DNA of 64,000 nt from Vitis vinifera (Eukaryota > Streptophyta > Magnoliopsida > Vitales > Vitaceae), in the NCBI RefSeq assembly GCF_030704535.1, contig NC_081811.1:3364501-3428500 (forward strand). The letters run 5' to 3'. Position 1 is the first letter of the stretch; every line of letters begins with the position of its first letter. Shown here in pieces: positions 12,497-24,724 of the stretch. A program made the translations under genes and the position numbers. The notes under the pieces are model-generated. The model made no database searches. It was not told where the DNA came from and was given only the letters and a program-made list of their open reading frames with translations.

Positions 12497-13910
12497 AGTA
12501 TACTGCTCTTTGGATGCCTTTAATCTGGATCTAGATGACGAAGTCTTCCCTGTCTTCCCTGTCGGGGTGAAGCTGCATATATAGTTGTTTTCATGCCACT
12601 ATTGGTCCCATATTTTTTCTCATAGTTATATTAGATGTTTTTAGCTTCTTCTGTACAATATTTACTTTCCATTTAATTGTATGTAGTTAATTCTGTTTCA
12701 ATTCCCAAGAGGAACTAGAAATCTTCCTATTCTTTTTGATGTGTTGGCTTTCTTGGTATCAAGTCGTTGTAGTATGCTACTAATAAGATGGTCAAAACGT
12801 GCTTGTTTCCAACATCCTTTACATTTTTTTTTAATTATCCTTTGAAGTACTTTAATGTTGGAGTGTCATCATCCTTGTGGGGATCTCACTATATACCATT
12901 TTATAGCCAGCAGTTTCATGCAGGCGTGTACCTGTCCTTTCTCCCACGTTCTTAGACTTGATAACAGTGTGAACTTTATTTACCACAATATTTCACTTAG
13001 ATATTTTACAGTTGTTGGCATTCAAACAGATGTAATTCCATTGATGAAAGTTGGAAAGTTCAGTGCAGCCACTTCCCAAGACAACCAATTGCTGAAATAT
13101 GCCAGCCACTTTGTACTCCACCAAGCCTTTTTGGCCAATCCGTCGTGTGCAACGTTGAACTTGACTCATTAGGCATAGCCGTCACCATCACTCCTGAGTC
13201 TTCTATCATCATATTTATCACGCATCGAGCTACATGGTTATACCGGAGGGTCTATGCCCTGTTGTCCTATGTCTGGTAACAGGTAGAAGATAAATCAAAA
13301 TTCAGAACATTGTTTTAAAGAACAAAAGAACCTTTTGAAAAGTGAACTGTTCAAGCTATGTGGTGCTTTCTATGTGATAATTGCAAGTTGGAAGTTTCGG
13401 GTTCTCAAGGGTTAAGGATGTGGACCCAAACTCCCTCGTCACTGCAGAAAAACAAGAAAGGTTGGAGCAGAAACAAGGAAGAACAACTATAATCTAGAAA
13501 ATACCGAAACGTTCTACTTAATGAACTAGGAATTATGGGAAATATATATGAAATACCCTCTTGGCTATGGTGATGATTTTTCTTCATCATTTTTCTATTA
13601 AGGTTGAAGACAATACAGTGATACACCACACAAGAAGATTCGTTGCTGAAGAAGATTTGTCCTTATCACAGTTTTTTTTTTCTTTCTTTTTTGGATCAAA
13701 TCTGACAAAGTGTGCATTTGAACACCTGAAGAGAGAAAAACCAAGAGCCTGTGATTCATTAAAAATTTACATTTCAGCTGTGAGTCAAAAACTAAGGAAG
13801 AAGGTAGTGTATTATTCTATGACAGAAGAAAACGGAGAAAAGCGAACAGGAAAAAACCATAAACGACAACGTTTTGAGAGGGTGAAGTAGTTAGAAAACG
13901 GAACAAATTA

Positions 13911-13922
13911 AACGACGTCGTT
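13911..13922. promoter_or_regulatory. Perfect 12-bp ACGT-core palindrome
   Basis: AACGACGTCGTT is a perfect palindrome with a GACGTC core, as bound by plant bZIP factors. It lies about 250 bases upstream of the PMS1 start codon and 60 bases from the E2F-like site. Its role is inferred from position only. Confidence 0.5.
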
Positions 13923-13982
13923 TGAGTTTTACCCCTTCTTCCCACGCGTGCACACTAAACGGGCTTCGGCCCTCCTCTCAGA

Positions 13983-13995
13983 TTTGGCGGCAAAA
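13983..13995 (+). promoter_or_regulatory. E2F-type site upstream of PMS1
   Basis: TTTGGCGGCAAAA fits the E2F consensus WTTSSCSS on both strands (TTTGGCGG forward, TTTGCCGC reverse). It is about 180 bases upstream of the PMS1 ATG, a typical place for S-phase control of replication and repair genes. The match is direct; binding is inferred. Confidence 0.65.
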
Positions 13996-14174
13996 AACCT
14001 AACAACTGCAACTGCGAACTAGGGTTTGTGTAATCTCTCTTGTCGATCTTGTTTTTCAATTTTCAACTCATTCTTGCTTTTCAGTCTATTCCTCACCTTC
14101 TATGGTTTATTCATGCGAATTGTAGGCAATGTTAATGATTATGATGACGTGATTTTATCTGATTGGAAGAAGTG

Positions 14175-17100
14175 ATGAGTTCAATGGAAGGAGCAGCACA
14201 ATCTGAGTCTCCAACAATTAGGGCCATAAATAAGGGTGCAGTTCATCGTATTTGCTCCGGGCAAGTGATTCTAGATCTTTCTTCAGCTGTCAAGGAGTTG
14301 GTTGAGAACAGCTTGGACGCCGGCGCCACTAGCATCGAAATCGCTTTGAAGGAGTACGGCCAAGAATGGTTCCAAGTCATCGATAATGGCTGTGGCATTT
14401 CGCCGAATAATTTCAAGGTATTTTTGCTTTGTTAGCTTAAGAATTGAGTGCTTTGTTTCTGTTTTCAATTTATATGAATTTTGTGGTTTAAGTCGACAGC
14501 TTATGTCCTTTTTAGCTTTAGTTATGCCTAGTGCCTGTATTCAATTTAAATAGTCTGTTTGGTTTCTGACAAATAGCCCCAGAGAAAAGGGAAGACAAAA
14601 TTTAGCTATGATGTTATCATTCTATTTTCCCCCCTTCAAATGATAGAAAACTCAACCCAATTAACCAAAATTTTGCACTTGAAATTTGGGTTTTTCCTCT
14701 TGAATTCTAATAATAACAATTCTTGAATTCAAAATATTGATTTTTTTCTTTGTTTTATTAACTAAATTTTTAATTTTCAATGCATTCTTAGCAACTAAAT
14801 ACCAACAAAAAAAAAAAAAAAAGTTTCAAAAAACAATGCCTTCAGAACTTATTTCTGTTTGGTTTGCTACTTTTCAATTTCAACATGCTATTAGCTATTA
14901 AATGATGGTTTTTTGTTTGTATAACATTGGCATTTTACTGCTTAGCTGTATTCATCGTCTTGCTTTGATTTTTGCAGGTTCTTGCCCTTAAGCATCATAC
15001 TTCTAAATTAATTGATTTTCCTGATCTTCAATCCTTGACCACTTTTGGCTTTAGAGGGGAGGCACTGAGTTCCCTCTGTGCACTTGGGAATTTGACTGTC
15101 GAAACAAGAACAAAAAATGAATCGGTTGCAACACACCTGACCTTTGATCATTCAGGTTTACTAAGAGATGAAAAGAAAACAGCACGTCAAATTGGTACCA
15201 CTGTCACTGTTAAGAAGTTGTTCTCCAATTTACCAGTGCGAAGCAAAGAATTTAGTCGCAACATACGCAAGGAATATGGAAAGCTTATTTCTTTATTGAG
15301 TGTGAGCCTCTATTTTCCATCATATTGCTTGAGTTTGTTTGATACAGTAGAAATGGGTTTGGTTTATCCCTGTCATTCTCCAGGTTTTACAGCAGCTGCT
15401 TGGGATTGACTAAATGTTTTCCAAGTATTGATAATTTCTAAAATAATGATAGTTGCTCCAGTGGCTGTAAATAACTGGCACAACACCTTGTCACATTGAC
15501 TTTATTTTGATAGTTCATCATCATGCAATACTTCCTTAGAATTAACTGAAACTTTTAAACCCTTGCACTTATGATATGAATTTTTGGACCTTGCCAGTAC
15601 CCCCTGCAGCAGCTGGTAGTTGAAAGAAGTGGTGGTGGTGCTGGAGGAGTGGCCATGTTAAGGGTGTGATGCTGCTGAAAATGTAAGTTGACAATGGTGG
15701 ACATGATGATAGTGGTAGGGTGGAAGAGTTGGAACTTGGAAGTGGTGGAATTGGATGGTGATGGTGCAGGTGTGATATTACGCTTGCAATATTGGGAGGC
15801 TGGGAAAGATAGAGGTGGTGGTAGAGTGGCAATGGTAGAGGTGTGATGGTGGTGAAAATGAAGTGTGGCAGGGATGGACATGGTGTAGTGGTGGGGCGGA
15901 AAAGGGTGGCAGTGGTGGAATTTTAATGGTGGTTGTGTTTGGCATGTTAGTGGTTGCTGCAATGATTAACATGGGGAGTTGAGATGATGGTGATGGTTCA
16001 CCACCTAGAAAGACGCTTTTTCCACGGATTCTTGTGTCAGAAAATGCTACTTAACATAATTGTCAAATATTTTCTTGTTTGTTATAATTTGAATGTCATT
16101 TCACTTGATGTTCTACACTTCTAGTTGCTATCACGTGACTTATTATATGTATATCATGTTGTATGAGGCATTACCATCTTGAAACTTGTTAATTTACATA
16201 GGGGCAATCTCTCCAGTTGATTGGGGGTATTCTTCAGCTTCTCCATTCCCAGTGCTTAGACTTGAGGGGTTATGAAGTGACCAAAAAATAGCTATTTGGA
16301 TTTTTTTATTAGCAAAACAGCTATGTGATATTCCCTTGAATGAGTGGATCAATTATCTCTTTTTACTTTGATTTTTGAGTGATGTAAATGTGCACCATCT
16401 TATTCACATGCTATTTCTTAATTTTCAGGCCTACGCTCTTATTGCTGGAGGAGTTCGGTTAGTCTGCACCAATACAACTGGAAAAAATGTGAAATCAATG
16501 GTTCTTAAAACACAAGGTAGCGGTTCCCTGAAAGATAACATTATAACAGTGTTTGGCATGAACACCTTCAACTGCTTAGAGCCTCTGAATATATGTTTGT
16601 CTGACAGTTCCAAAGTTGATGGCTTTGTTTCTAAGTCTGGATATGGCAGTGGACGGACTTTGGGAGATAGACAATTCTTTTTTGTAAATGGTCGGCCGGT
16701 AGATATGCCTAAAGTTGGCAAGCTTGTGAATGAGTTATATAAAGGAGCAAACTCCAGGCAGTATCCCATTGCAATAATGAATTTTACTGTTCCAACTCGA
16801 GCATATGATGTCAATGTAACACCGGACAAAAGAAAAATATTCTTTTCTGATGAAGGCTCCATATTGCACTCCCTAAGAGAGGGATTAGAAAAAATCTATT
16901 CCCCAAGTCTCACCAGTTATTCTGTTAATAGATTTGAGGAGCCTACAGAGGAGACCGATAATTCTGAACTAAATCCTCCTCAAACACAAATTCTTTCGTC
17001 GTCGAAACAATTATTTCCAGATGGCAGTGATCTTCAGGAAGAAGCACACAGTGAGGAACAAATTACAGAGGACCAAATTCCTTCAAAGATGGTCAAAAGT

Positions 17101-20100
17101 AGCACTGAGAACATGCATGCTGTCAAGGAAATGGACCACAGTTATGACAAAGATTCAATTGAGAAGGACTTTTCTCTTCGAGTCCATGGTATTAAGAAGG
17201 CAGATAGCTTTCCCAAGTGGGACAGTGAGAAAACGACAATGACCATCAATAGTGATACAATTGATCATCAAGTTCTATCTCTTTCAGAAATGGTTGTAAA
17301 AGGCGCTGTTGGAAATAAAGGTTCATCCAGTCATTCAAGCTACATTCAATCATTTGGAAATAAAGGTTCATCCAGTCATTCAAGCTACTTTCAATCATCA
17401 CTATCCAAATTTGTAACAGTAAATAAAAGGAAGCATGAAAATATTAGTACAGTGTTATCTGAAGCCCCTCTCCTAAGAAACCAAACCCCTAATTGTCAGT
17501 TAAAGAAAAACAACTCTGAGATGCATGCTCTGGTTTCAAGATCCTTTGTTAACCATCAGAAAACTAATGATTCTGCTGGAATTATTGAGAGTGAGCCTTC
17601 CAAGTTTCTTGGAGTAGACAGCGCCTTTGATGCAACTGAAAACCCACATTATTCTGGAGGAAACATTAATGATGAGAAAGCTGGAGAGGTATGAGAATCT
17701 GTAATCCTGCTGAACCACACTTAAAGTTAAAAGTGCGCTTGTTTTTATGATTAAAACCTGACAATATCTCCTTTCCATTTTTATATGTTATATTCTTTGC
17801 TTGTTCCTGTCACACATGTAATCATCTATTCTGATCTAAAAAAATGTAGTTTCTAGCCTGAAGTTGTAGCACAGAGGGCTTTGTTTGTGATGCGGTTAAA
17901 AAATTATTCGGGTTCTTTCACTCCATTGTAATAAAGGATTGTTTATGAGAACATAGAGGAAGTTGTCTAAGAATTCTGGCATGTTTGTAGAAATTGACAG
18001 GCAAAGATGTTTCAATGGTTTATTTATTTTCAAAAATACCAATGCCAACAGTTTAAGGCAACATATTTCTACCCAAATAACTTTTGTATATCTTCCATAA
18101 TGCCTTGGGAAGTCAAAAAATAACTATTTGCCTGTTCACTGTGGAAAACCCTTGAGTTTCAAAACCACAGATGTTTAGATAACCTAATGTTACTTGGCTT
18201 TGAAGATTGTTGTTAGGTTTTAGTTACTAACCTAATCATTCTACCTGCTTCATGTGTAGTACACAATTTTTATGGTAGTATTATTGGCCAGAGGAGTTAT
18301 AAGAGCATTGCAAAGGTTATTCAATTGGCATACATGCATTGGAAAAACACCATAAGGCATAATCTTCAAACTTTTTTCTATAGTTTCTAGGTAAGACAAA
18401 ATGTAATACATCCCCTGATGTTAAGTAAAAACCTCGATCTTCCTCTTTGGTTTACTTCTTGTAATATTTTAGATACATATGGCCCGCTGCTCATATAGGT
18501 ATTTTCTTCCTCAATGCTTGATTTGTGTTCTTCTTCACTTATCCTGTATCCAACATTTGCTAAGTTTTAAAATGCTCAATCATGACTCCATAACTTATAA
18601 CGGTAGAGAAACTTGGCAGTTCTTGGGAAGTTGGTTTTTTAACTTGACACAATGGATTACTAAAATTCTCTGATTTTGTTGATAAATTTTGGATATGACT
18701 AATTTAATCAACGGGCATAGTTGGGTACTATGAAATACCTATGTTGTCAAAATCCTTACAACCACATTTGTTTGAGATTTAAATAAAGTATTTGGAACTG
18801 ATTGTGCAATAGTTTAAATAAAGGATATGGATTCACCTCATCTCATGTGCAGAACATGAGTTCTTAGTTTGTGAAGCTGGTAAATTGAGATAATTGGTGG
18901 GTACTCATTTTGGTGATTTGACTGGAACTATGACCAATAAAAAATATCAGTTTTTATGTCGGTGTTCTGAGCTAAAACATTTTGTATATTGTACTTCTGC
19001 AGAAAGAGAATTTGATCCTCCAGAGTAAAATAGGTTCAAGTTATAGTTTCTAGGAACTTTATGAGAATCCATTCTATACCTATGCCCCTTTTGAAACTGT
19101 GGTCATGTGTTAGAAATTATATGGTGGTAATCATGGATGTCCCCTTCAATATCTACTTATTGCTCTTAATTGTAGTTTGAGTTCTTCTGTTTCTGAGTTC
19201 AATTATTCCATTTTCTAGGACTTGGAGAATCATGAAACACCATTGCCTCCTGCTGATGTGGCAACAACTGCTTCACTGAGTGAAGAAAAAAATATTTCAG
19301 ATCTTTCAGGTGTAGCTTCTGCAGTGCAAGACACTCCTGTGCTGGACACTCCTATGCCTTCTTCTGATTTGAAGATATGTTCCACGTTGCAATTTAGTTT
19401 TGAAGAGTTAAGGACAAGGAGGCATCAGAGGTTGTCAAGGTTGCAATCTAGCTCTTATAAATGTGGAAGAACAACGACTGAAAGGTTTATAAAGTGGAAA
19501 CTTCCCTTCAAAACTGGAAAAGGCTTAATTCCATTCTGTTCTTTGAGTGATTTAGCCCTTAATGGTTACTGATAGGTGCTACTCTGCTGCAACACTGGAG
19601 TTTTCTCAACCTGAAAATGAGGAACGAAAAGTAAGGGCTCTAGCTGCAGCTACTACCGAGTTGGAGAAACTTTTCAAGAAACAGGACTTTGGAAGAATGA
19701 AGGTTGTACACTTTTTTTTCATATTTTTATATACACATGCATTCAAACATTGGCTCACTGCAGAATTATGTTTACCATGCCAGGTTTGCTTGGCAGGCAA
19801 TTTTTTTTTCCCATTGATATGGAAAATTTGATGCCATGCCAGAAACACTCTGCTGGGCTTTTGAGCCTTTTTTGGGAGATACACATGCTCTTCATCAAGC
19901 TATCTAAATATAGCTCAACTGGTCAAACTGCCAAAATATATAGGCAGAGGCCGGGTGTTTCTCTAAAGATGTTGGTTTTGGGTAAATGATGATTTCAAAT
20001 GAATTGGATTTGGGTTAAGGCTTGTCTCCCCATCAACGTGAAGCCACCTTATAGTGCTTCAAATTGTTGTTAAATTTTTCAAGCATACACTTGTTGGCCC

Positions 20101-22907
20101 CAGAGAAACTGGTCTGGATTTTTCTGGGCCATTTTGGATCTATTTGCTGAAACTTTATCCCTTTCTGGTTCTTGTTTTCTACATATGTACTACATGAATG
20201 CACATTCTAGGCGCATATATAGGTATTGTATACAATCAGTCCAGAACAAGAGCTCAACAATCTGATTCTATTGAAAATAGTTGGAAGCACACAATAAAGC
20301 CAGTCTACTTATTTTTCCTGCCACTAATTTAAGATTTATGTGCTTGCTTTCTGGTCATTGACAAATGTCTGTTAAGAAAACAACTTTTGTTTCTGAGGTT
20401 GCTTTTGTCTAAGTTTATCCTAGTAATTCTCATCTACAATCAGCTATGCTTATAATTAAAGCTTGTCTCTTAGAGTTTTGGGGTAACTTGTCCTAGAAAT
20501 TATAATTCTAATTCATTCTTAGCCATTAGCTATATGCATAGCTTGTTTATCTTTGGTTTTAGACTTAATAATATCAGTCATGAGCAACGTTTCTTCTTGT
20601 GTCATAGGTGATTGGGCAATTCAATCTTGGTTTTATCATTGGAAAGTTAGATCAAGATCTATTTATTGTGGATCAGGTAATTTCCCTCCATGCTTCTGAA
20701 CTTCTATTTCTCAATTCTACATTTAGTGGAACATTTATGTTCTAATGGCAAATGTAGTAGGCACCTTGGAGCGAAATCCTAGTAGATAAGATCATGTGAT
20801 TTGGAAGAGGCTTCCAAGTTCATTGGAATTAGCTTATGCAAGTAACAGAGATCAGTCTGATACTGATAAACCGAGCTATAGTGTATGATGATGGAGTGAG
20901 TTTTTCATCGTTACAGTGATGGCCACAATCCTGAAAAAGAGGATAAAACATGGAACAGTGTACCATTATAGAAAGAAATTAAATGGAAGAAAGATAATTC
21001 ATTCTTTGGAAAATTAATTTCATGAATACAACAGTAAACTCATGTAAAACTTGAGTTTACATATCACATATGGTGGGTATGTTCAAATTTGCCAGATTTT
21101 AATTGCATGTTTTTCATGAGAATCAAAATCTTAATATGGGTTTCTCTTTTCAGCATGCTGCAGATGAAAAATACAATTTTGAGCATCTGGCACAATCAAC
21201 TGTCTTGAACCAGCAGCCTTTGCTTCGGTATGGTGTTCAGAATATTCATGAAGTTACTTCCATTGAACTTCTTTGTGTTTCTTACACAATAGGGTACCTA
21301 TTGCAGTGACATGGAATTTCATTGTAGGATGAATGGATTACTCATTCTTATTTTCAAAAAGCATGTTTAAAACCAAAAACTTTTATATATTTAATTATTT
21401 ATTTGAGATCATAAAAACACTTAAATGTTTTGGAATTGGTGACCTTACTTTCTTCACCTTTCAGTAGTTCCCCTCATGCATTTCCCATTTTCCTCTGCTT
21501 GTGCGAAACTCTTTTTTCATACAGTAACTTCTGATTTGTTTCTTCTCATTTCATATATGTAGGCCATTGAGGTTGGACCTATCTCCTGAAGAAGAAGTAA
21601 TTGCTTCCATACATATGGATATAATCAGGTGCAGTCTTCATTTGAATCTTTATTCTTTTCCTCTCAGCAGCTCATTACTCTCTTTCTCCCCCCTGAGACA
21701 TGTGAACTTGTTTTCTTTGAAGATCTCCAAAATTATGTTGTTGAAGTTATAAGCTAGTTCTCAGTTGCCTTTTCTTGTTTGCAAACTTTCATCACATTCA
21801 TTTATCCTATTTCAGGTAGGAAATGCATCTTGAGTAATTCAATTTCTTACAGTTACCAGTAGCCCAGGGTTTAAGTTTTTTGGGTCTCTCTGTTTTCTTT
21901 TTGTTTTTTCCCCCCAATTTTTTCTTGTTCTTTCCTGGACCTAGTATAGTTTTTGTCTGATTGTGATATGCATTCTGGTATTCTCCATTATCAGGAAAAA
22001 TGGGTTTGCTTTGGAAGAGGATCTACATGCCCCTCCTGGTCAAAGATTCAAACTAAAAGCTGTTCCCTTCAGTAAAAACATAACTTTTGGAGTTGAAGGT
22101 AATCCTTTTGAGACAAAACTATGGTATGTTGATTATAAAATATTTAAGCATGCAGCCATTATCCAATAGTCAGTCTGATATTGCACCTGAGCATGCAGTA
22201 CTCTCTCAGTTTCACAGGGTTATCTCGTAAATATGGCATTGTGCACAAGATTATAATCACATCTCTTTGAACAGATGTTAAGGAGCTTATTTCTACTCTT
22301 GCTGATGGTCAAGGGGAATGCTCAATCCTTGGTACTTACAAAATGGATACTTGTGACTCTATTTGCCCATCGAGAGTCCGTGCAATGCTAGCATCACGTG
22401 CCTGCAGATCATCTGTTATGATTGGAGATCCACTTGGAAGAAAAGAGATGCAGAGGGTAGTAATTCTACATTTAATTATATTACTTTCTAAAAAGGAAAA
22501 AGGAAAAAATAAGAACTCTGGGCATAATTAGTAACTTAATATTTCTCATATTAAGCTGCAAAGGCCAGTGCTTTTTTATTTTTTGTCTCCTCTAATATCT
22601 GAGAAGAAATCCTATTAGAATTCCATGCCCTTCTGATTTTTACCAATTTAATTTTCAGGATATCCTATCAATATTTGCATTTTGCATCCTTAAACGTAGG
22701 CTTAAAACTGCTCACATTTTTCTGTACTGCACTTGATTATTACAGATACTAGAGCATCTTTCAGACCTGAAGTCACCCTGGAATTGCCCACATGGTAGGC
22801 CAACCATGCGACACTTGGTCGACTTAACAACCATCTACAAAGTACATTCAAATGATGCAACAGTGGATGAACCCTGCATCAATGAACCATGCCCACCCTT
22901 CTCTTAA
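14175..22907 (+). CDS. PMS1: DNA mismatch repair protein PMS1 (MutL homologue)
   Basis: This is the endonuclease subunit that pairs with MLH1 (MutL-alpha) and nicks DNA after mismatch recognition, in the nucleus. Exons: 14175-14417, 14978-15301, 16429-17688, 19219-19484, 19576-19702, 20608-20676, 21154-21227, 21563-21628, 21995-22098, 22275-22456 and 22746-22907; 958 residues against about 923 in Arabidopsis. N-terminal GHKL ATPase: ELVENSLDAGA (about 41-51), DNGCGI (about 70-75), GFRGEAL (about 105-111). A variable linker (exon 16429-17688) follows. The C-terminal MLH1-binding/endonuclease domain holds the metal motif DQHAADEKYNFE (about 762-773, split by the 20676/21154 junction), then SRACRSSVM and CPHGRPT near the end. 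The ATG at 14175 is the first in frame; a second at 14184 is possible. The extra length comes partly from an in-frame 45-bp tandem duplication at 17311-17400. All catalytic motifs are intact. Confidence 0.96.
15600..15995 (+). repeat. GGTGG-rich, strand-skewed low-complexity tract in PMS1 intron 2
   Basis: About 390 bases are dominated by short units of G, T and A (GTGGTGG, GGTGGAATT, GATGGTG) with hardly any C, forming an imperfect minisatellite. The opposite strand therefore shows long His/Pro/Ser-rich open frames (for example 15555-15962) which I regard as artefacts of composition. Confidence 0.7.
17311..17400 (+). repeat. 45-bp in-frame tandem duplication inside PMS1
   Basis: Copies at 17311-17355 and 17356-17400 each encode 15 residues, GNKGSSSHSSYIQSF and GNKGSSSHSSYFQSS. 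Only a few bases differ, so the duplication is recent. It lies in the disordered linker between the ATPase and endonuclease domains (residues about 484-513). Confidence 0.95.
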
Positions 22908-24724
22908 CTTATTTTTGTTGTCTCTGTAAATTCTTGCGACCATCTGCCTCTACAAGAATGTAAAGCACCCAATCTAGTGATGTGTTACAATAACTGCAAC
23001 TCTGGTCTTCCCCTGAGGGTGAAAACCCATCTTTTTCTTACAGATTGTTAGCATTGATATGGGGAAGGGAGATTCATTTTTTTGCATTAATGTAGTTAAC
23101 ATTGCTTTCCTGGTGGTAGGATAGCGTTCCCCGCAGTCACACTGGAGCCCAAATGCTGTGGTTCAAAGCCTGCTTTTCATGCTTTTTGTAGGTGTTGTAG
23201 CGCCACCTTGTTCCCCACCTCTCCTCCATTTTTATTGATTTATTTTCCTTTATTTATGGCTTTGGTACTTAACATGACAATTAAGTTTTAGTTTTTGTTT
23301 TTAAAATCAGAAAATTATAGTAACTCTTATATAAAATATAAAAATTGTGAGTTGTTTATAAGAAAAAGGTCATTATTTTAAGATATGTCTAAAAAATTGA
23401 AGTATTAAAAAAAATTTGTTACCTCAAATTTTAAAATATTTTAAAGTGATTTTTAAAAATGTAAGTAAAATTTGTACTTTTTATATAAAATATTTTATTT
23501 TTGTATGGAAGTTTCTATTTTTGAAAATGAAAAATAAAAAAATGTATTATTATTTGTTTGAGAAGTGTTTTCGAAAATATTTAAAAAAAAATAATATTTT
23601 AGAATATTTTTTAAAAATTATTTGATGTTTTTAAAATAAAAGTTTATTTAAGAACTTAAAAATTGAAATACTCTTAACCTATTTTTTATTTTTAAAAACA
23701 AATTTAATTTATAGTGTTCTATTTTTAATTATTTTTTAAAACAATCCTAAAAATGTAAAAAAAAAAAATTATATGATAATACTATGTTTCCTATTTTTAT
23801 CTATACACTCATGTGAAAAAAATTTGAACTTAAATTTATAAAATATAAATTTCAAATATTTATTTAAAAAATAATTAATATTTCATATATTTTTAATAAA
23901 AAAATACTATCTTTAACTATTCAAGTATGATGTAGGTACTACATTTTACTATTTTAAATACTACTTTTAATCGATGAGTATATAAAACTTGAATTATTTT
24001 TAAGGGATTTCTATTTTATAATTATTTTTACGTGATGGTGTGAAAACTCATTTTCTCATTCTATTTAAGTGGTTATCAAATATATAATTTTAATTTTTTT
24101 CTTAAAAAATAATTATCAAATAAAGCCTAAAATTTCAATTTAAGAATTGAATTTTTTATTACTAAAACATACAAAATTGATATTATAAAAATATTAGAGA
24201 AGCAAAACTGCTTATAAATTTTTACAAAAGTTATTTGGATGGTAATACATCATTGTTTTAATTAATGAAAATAAAGTGTTCAAATTAATTATATAAGCAT
24301 TTATTATTATTATTATTATTATTATTAGATAAATAAAAATACAAATACAATTATCATTAGATAAAATAATGTGGGGCTCAGTATTTAAGTTTGCTCCGAC
24401 CTGCGGAACTCTCTGACTTACAAGACCTCTTCAGCTGAAGCGCCTGCGGAGGAAGATCCTTCGAACGACGTTGTTTTCTGTTTTGGTTTTGCGTTTGGCT
24501 TCATCCTTTCTTCTCCACTCCAATCTCACCGCAGGTACTTGTCTCCTTCCAAAACCCTTCATTCTTTGAGATCTCGCGTGTGGTTCGCCTACAATTCTTC
24601 TGCTTCTGTTTGTTGTCGGCTAGGGTTTTCAAAGCCCTTCGTTTGCTATTCTAATGACGACTTTGTTATTTATTTATTTATTTTTCGCCAGGCTGGGTGT
24701 TCTGCTTTTTGTGCCCTAGTAAAA
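22908..24724. other. Intergenic: PMS1 3' flank and LSM4 promoter/leader
   Basis: The first 350 bases are plausible PMS1 3' UTR. From about 23280 to 24360 the DNA is extremely AT-rich, with a repeat related to 8560-9090 and a TTA microsatellite at 24301-24329. From 24370 the composition shifts and a probable promoter and 5' leader of LSM4 begins, including a telo-box-like CTAGGGTTTTC at about 24623-24633. No other gene is seen. Confidence 0.5.
23400..23760. repeat. AT-rich interspersed repeat, copy 2
   Basis: Shares ordered strings AATAAAAGTTTATTTA and AAAACAATCCTAAA with 8560-9090. It is a non-coding repeat family of unknown class and its ends are unclear. Confidence 0.5.

Larger units (their letters stand above)
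12497..14174. other. Intergenic: TPK 3' flank and PMS1 promoter
   Basis: No recognised gene. Open frames at 12855-13172 and 13561-13890 show no family motif and have the mixed composition of non-coding DNA. The last 300 bases are GC-richer and hold the PMS1 promoter: a perfect palindrome AACGACGTCGTT at 13911-13922, an E2F-like site at 13983-13995, and a telo-box-like CTAGGGTTTG at about 14020-14029 that is probably in the 5' leader. Confidence 0.5.

Noticed and set aside
12855-13890. Frames at 12855-13172 and 13561-13890 as extra exons or small genes
   Set aside because: An acceptor-like site near 13011 does not join any TPK donor in frame to a sensible end, and neither peptide resembles a family.
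15555-15962. A 135-codon minus-strand frame rich in His, Pro, Thr and Ser
   Set aside because: It lies in the GGTGG-rich intronic tract of PMS1; base skew alone produces open frames on the complement, and no family motif is visible.
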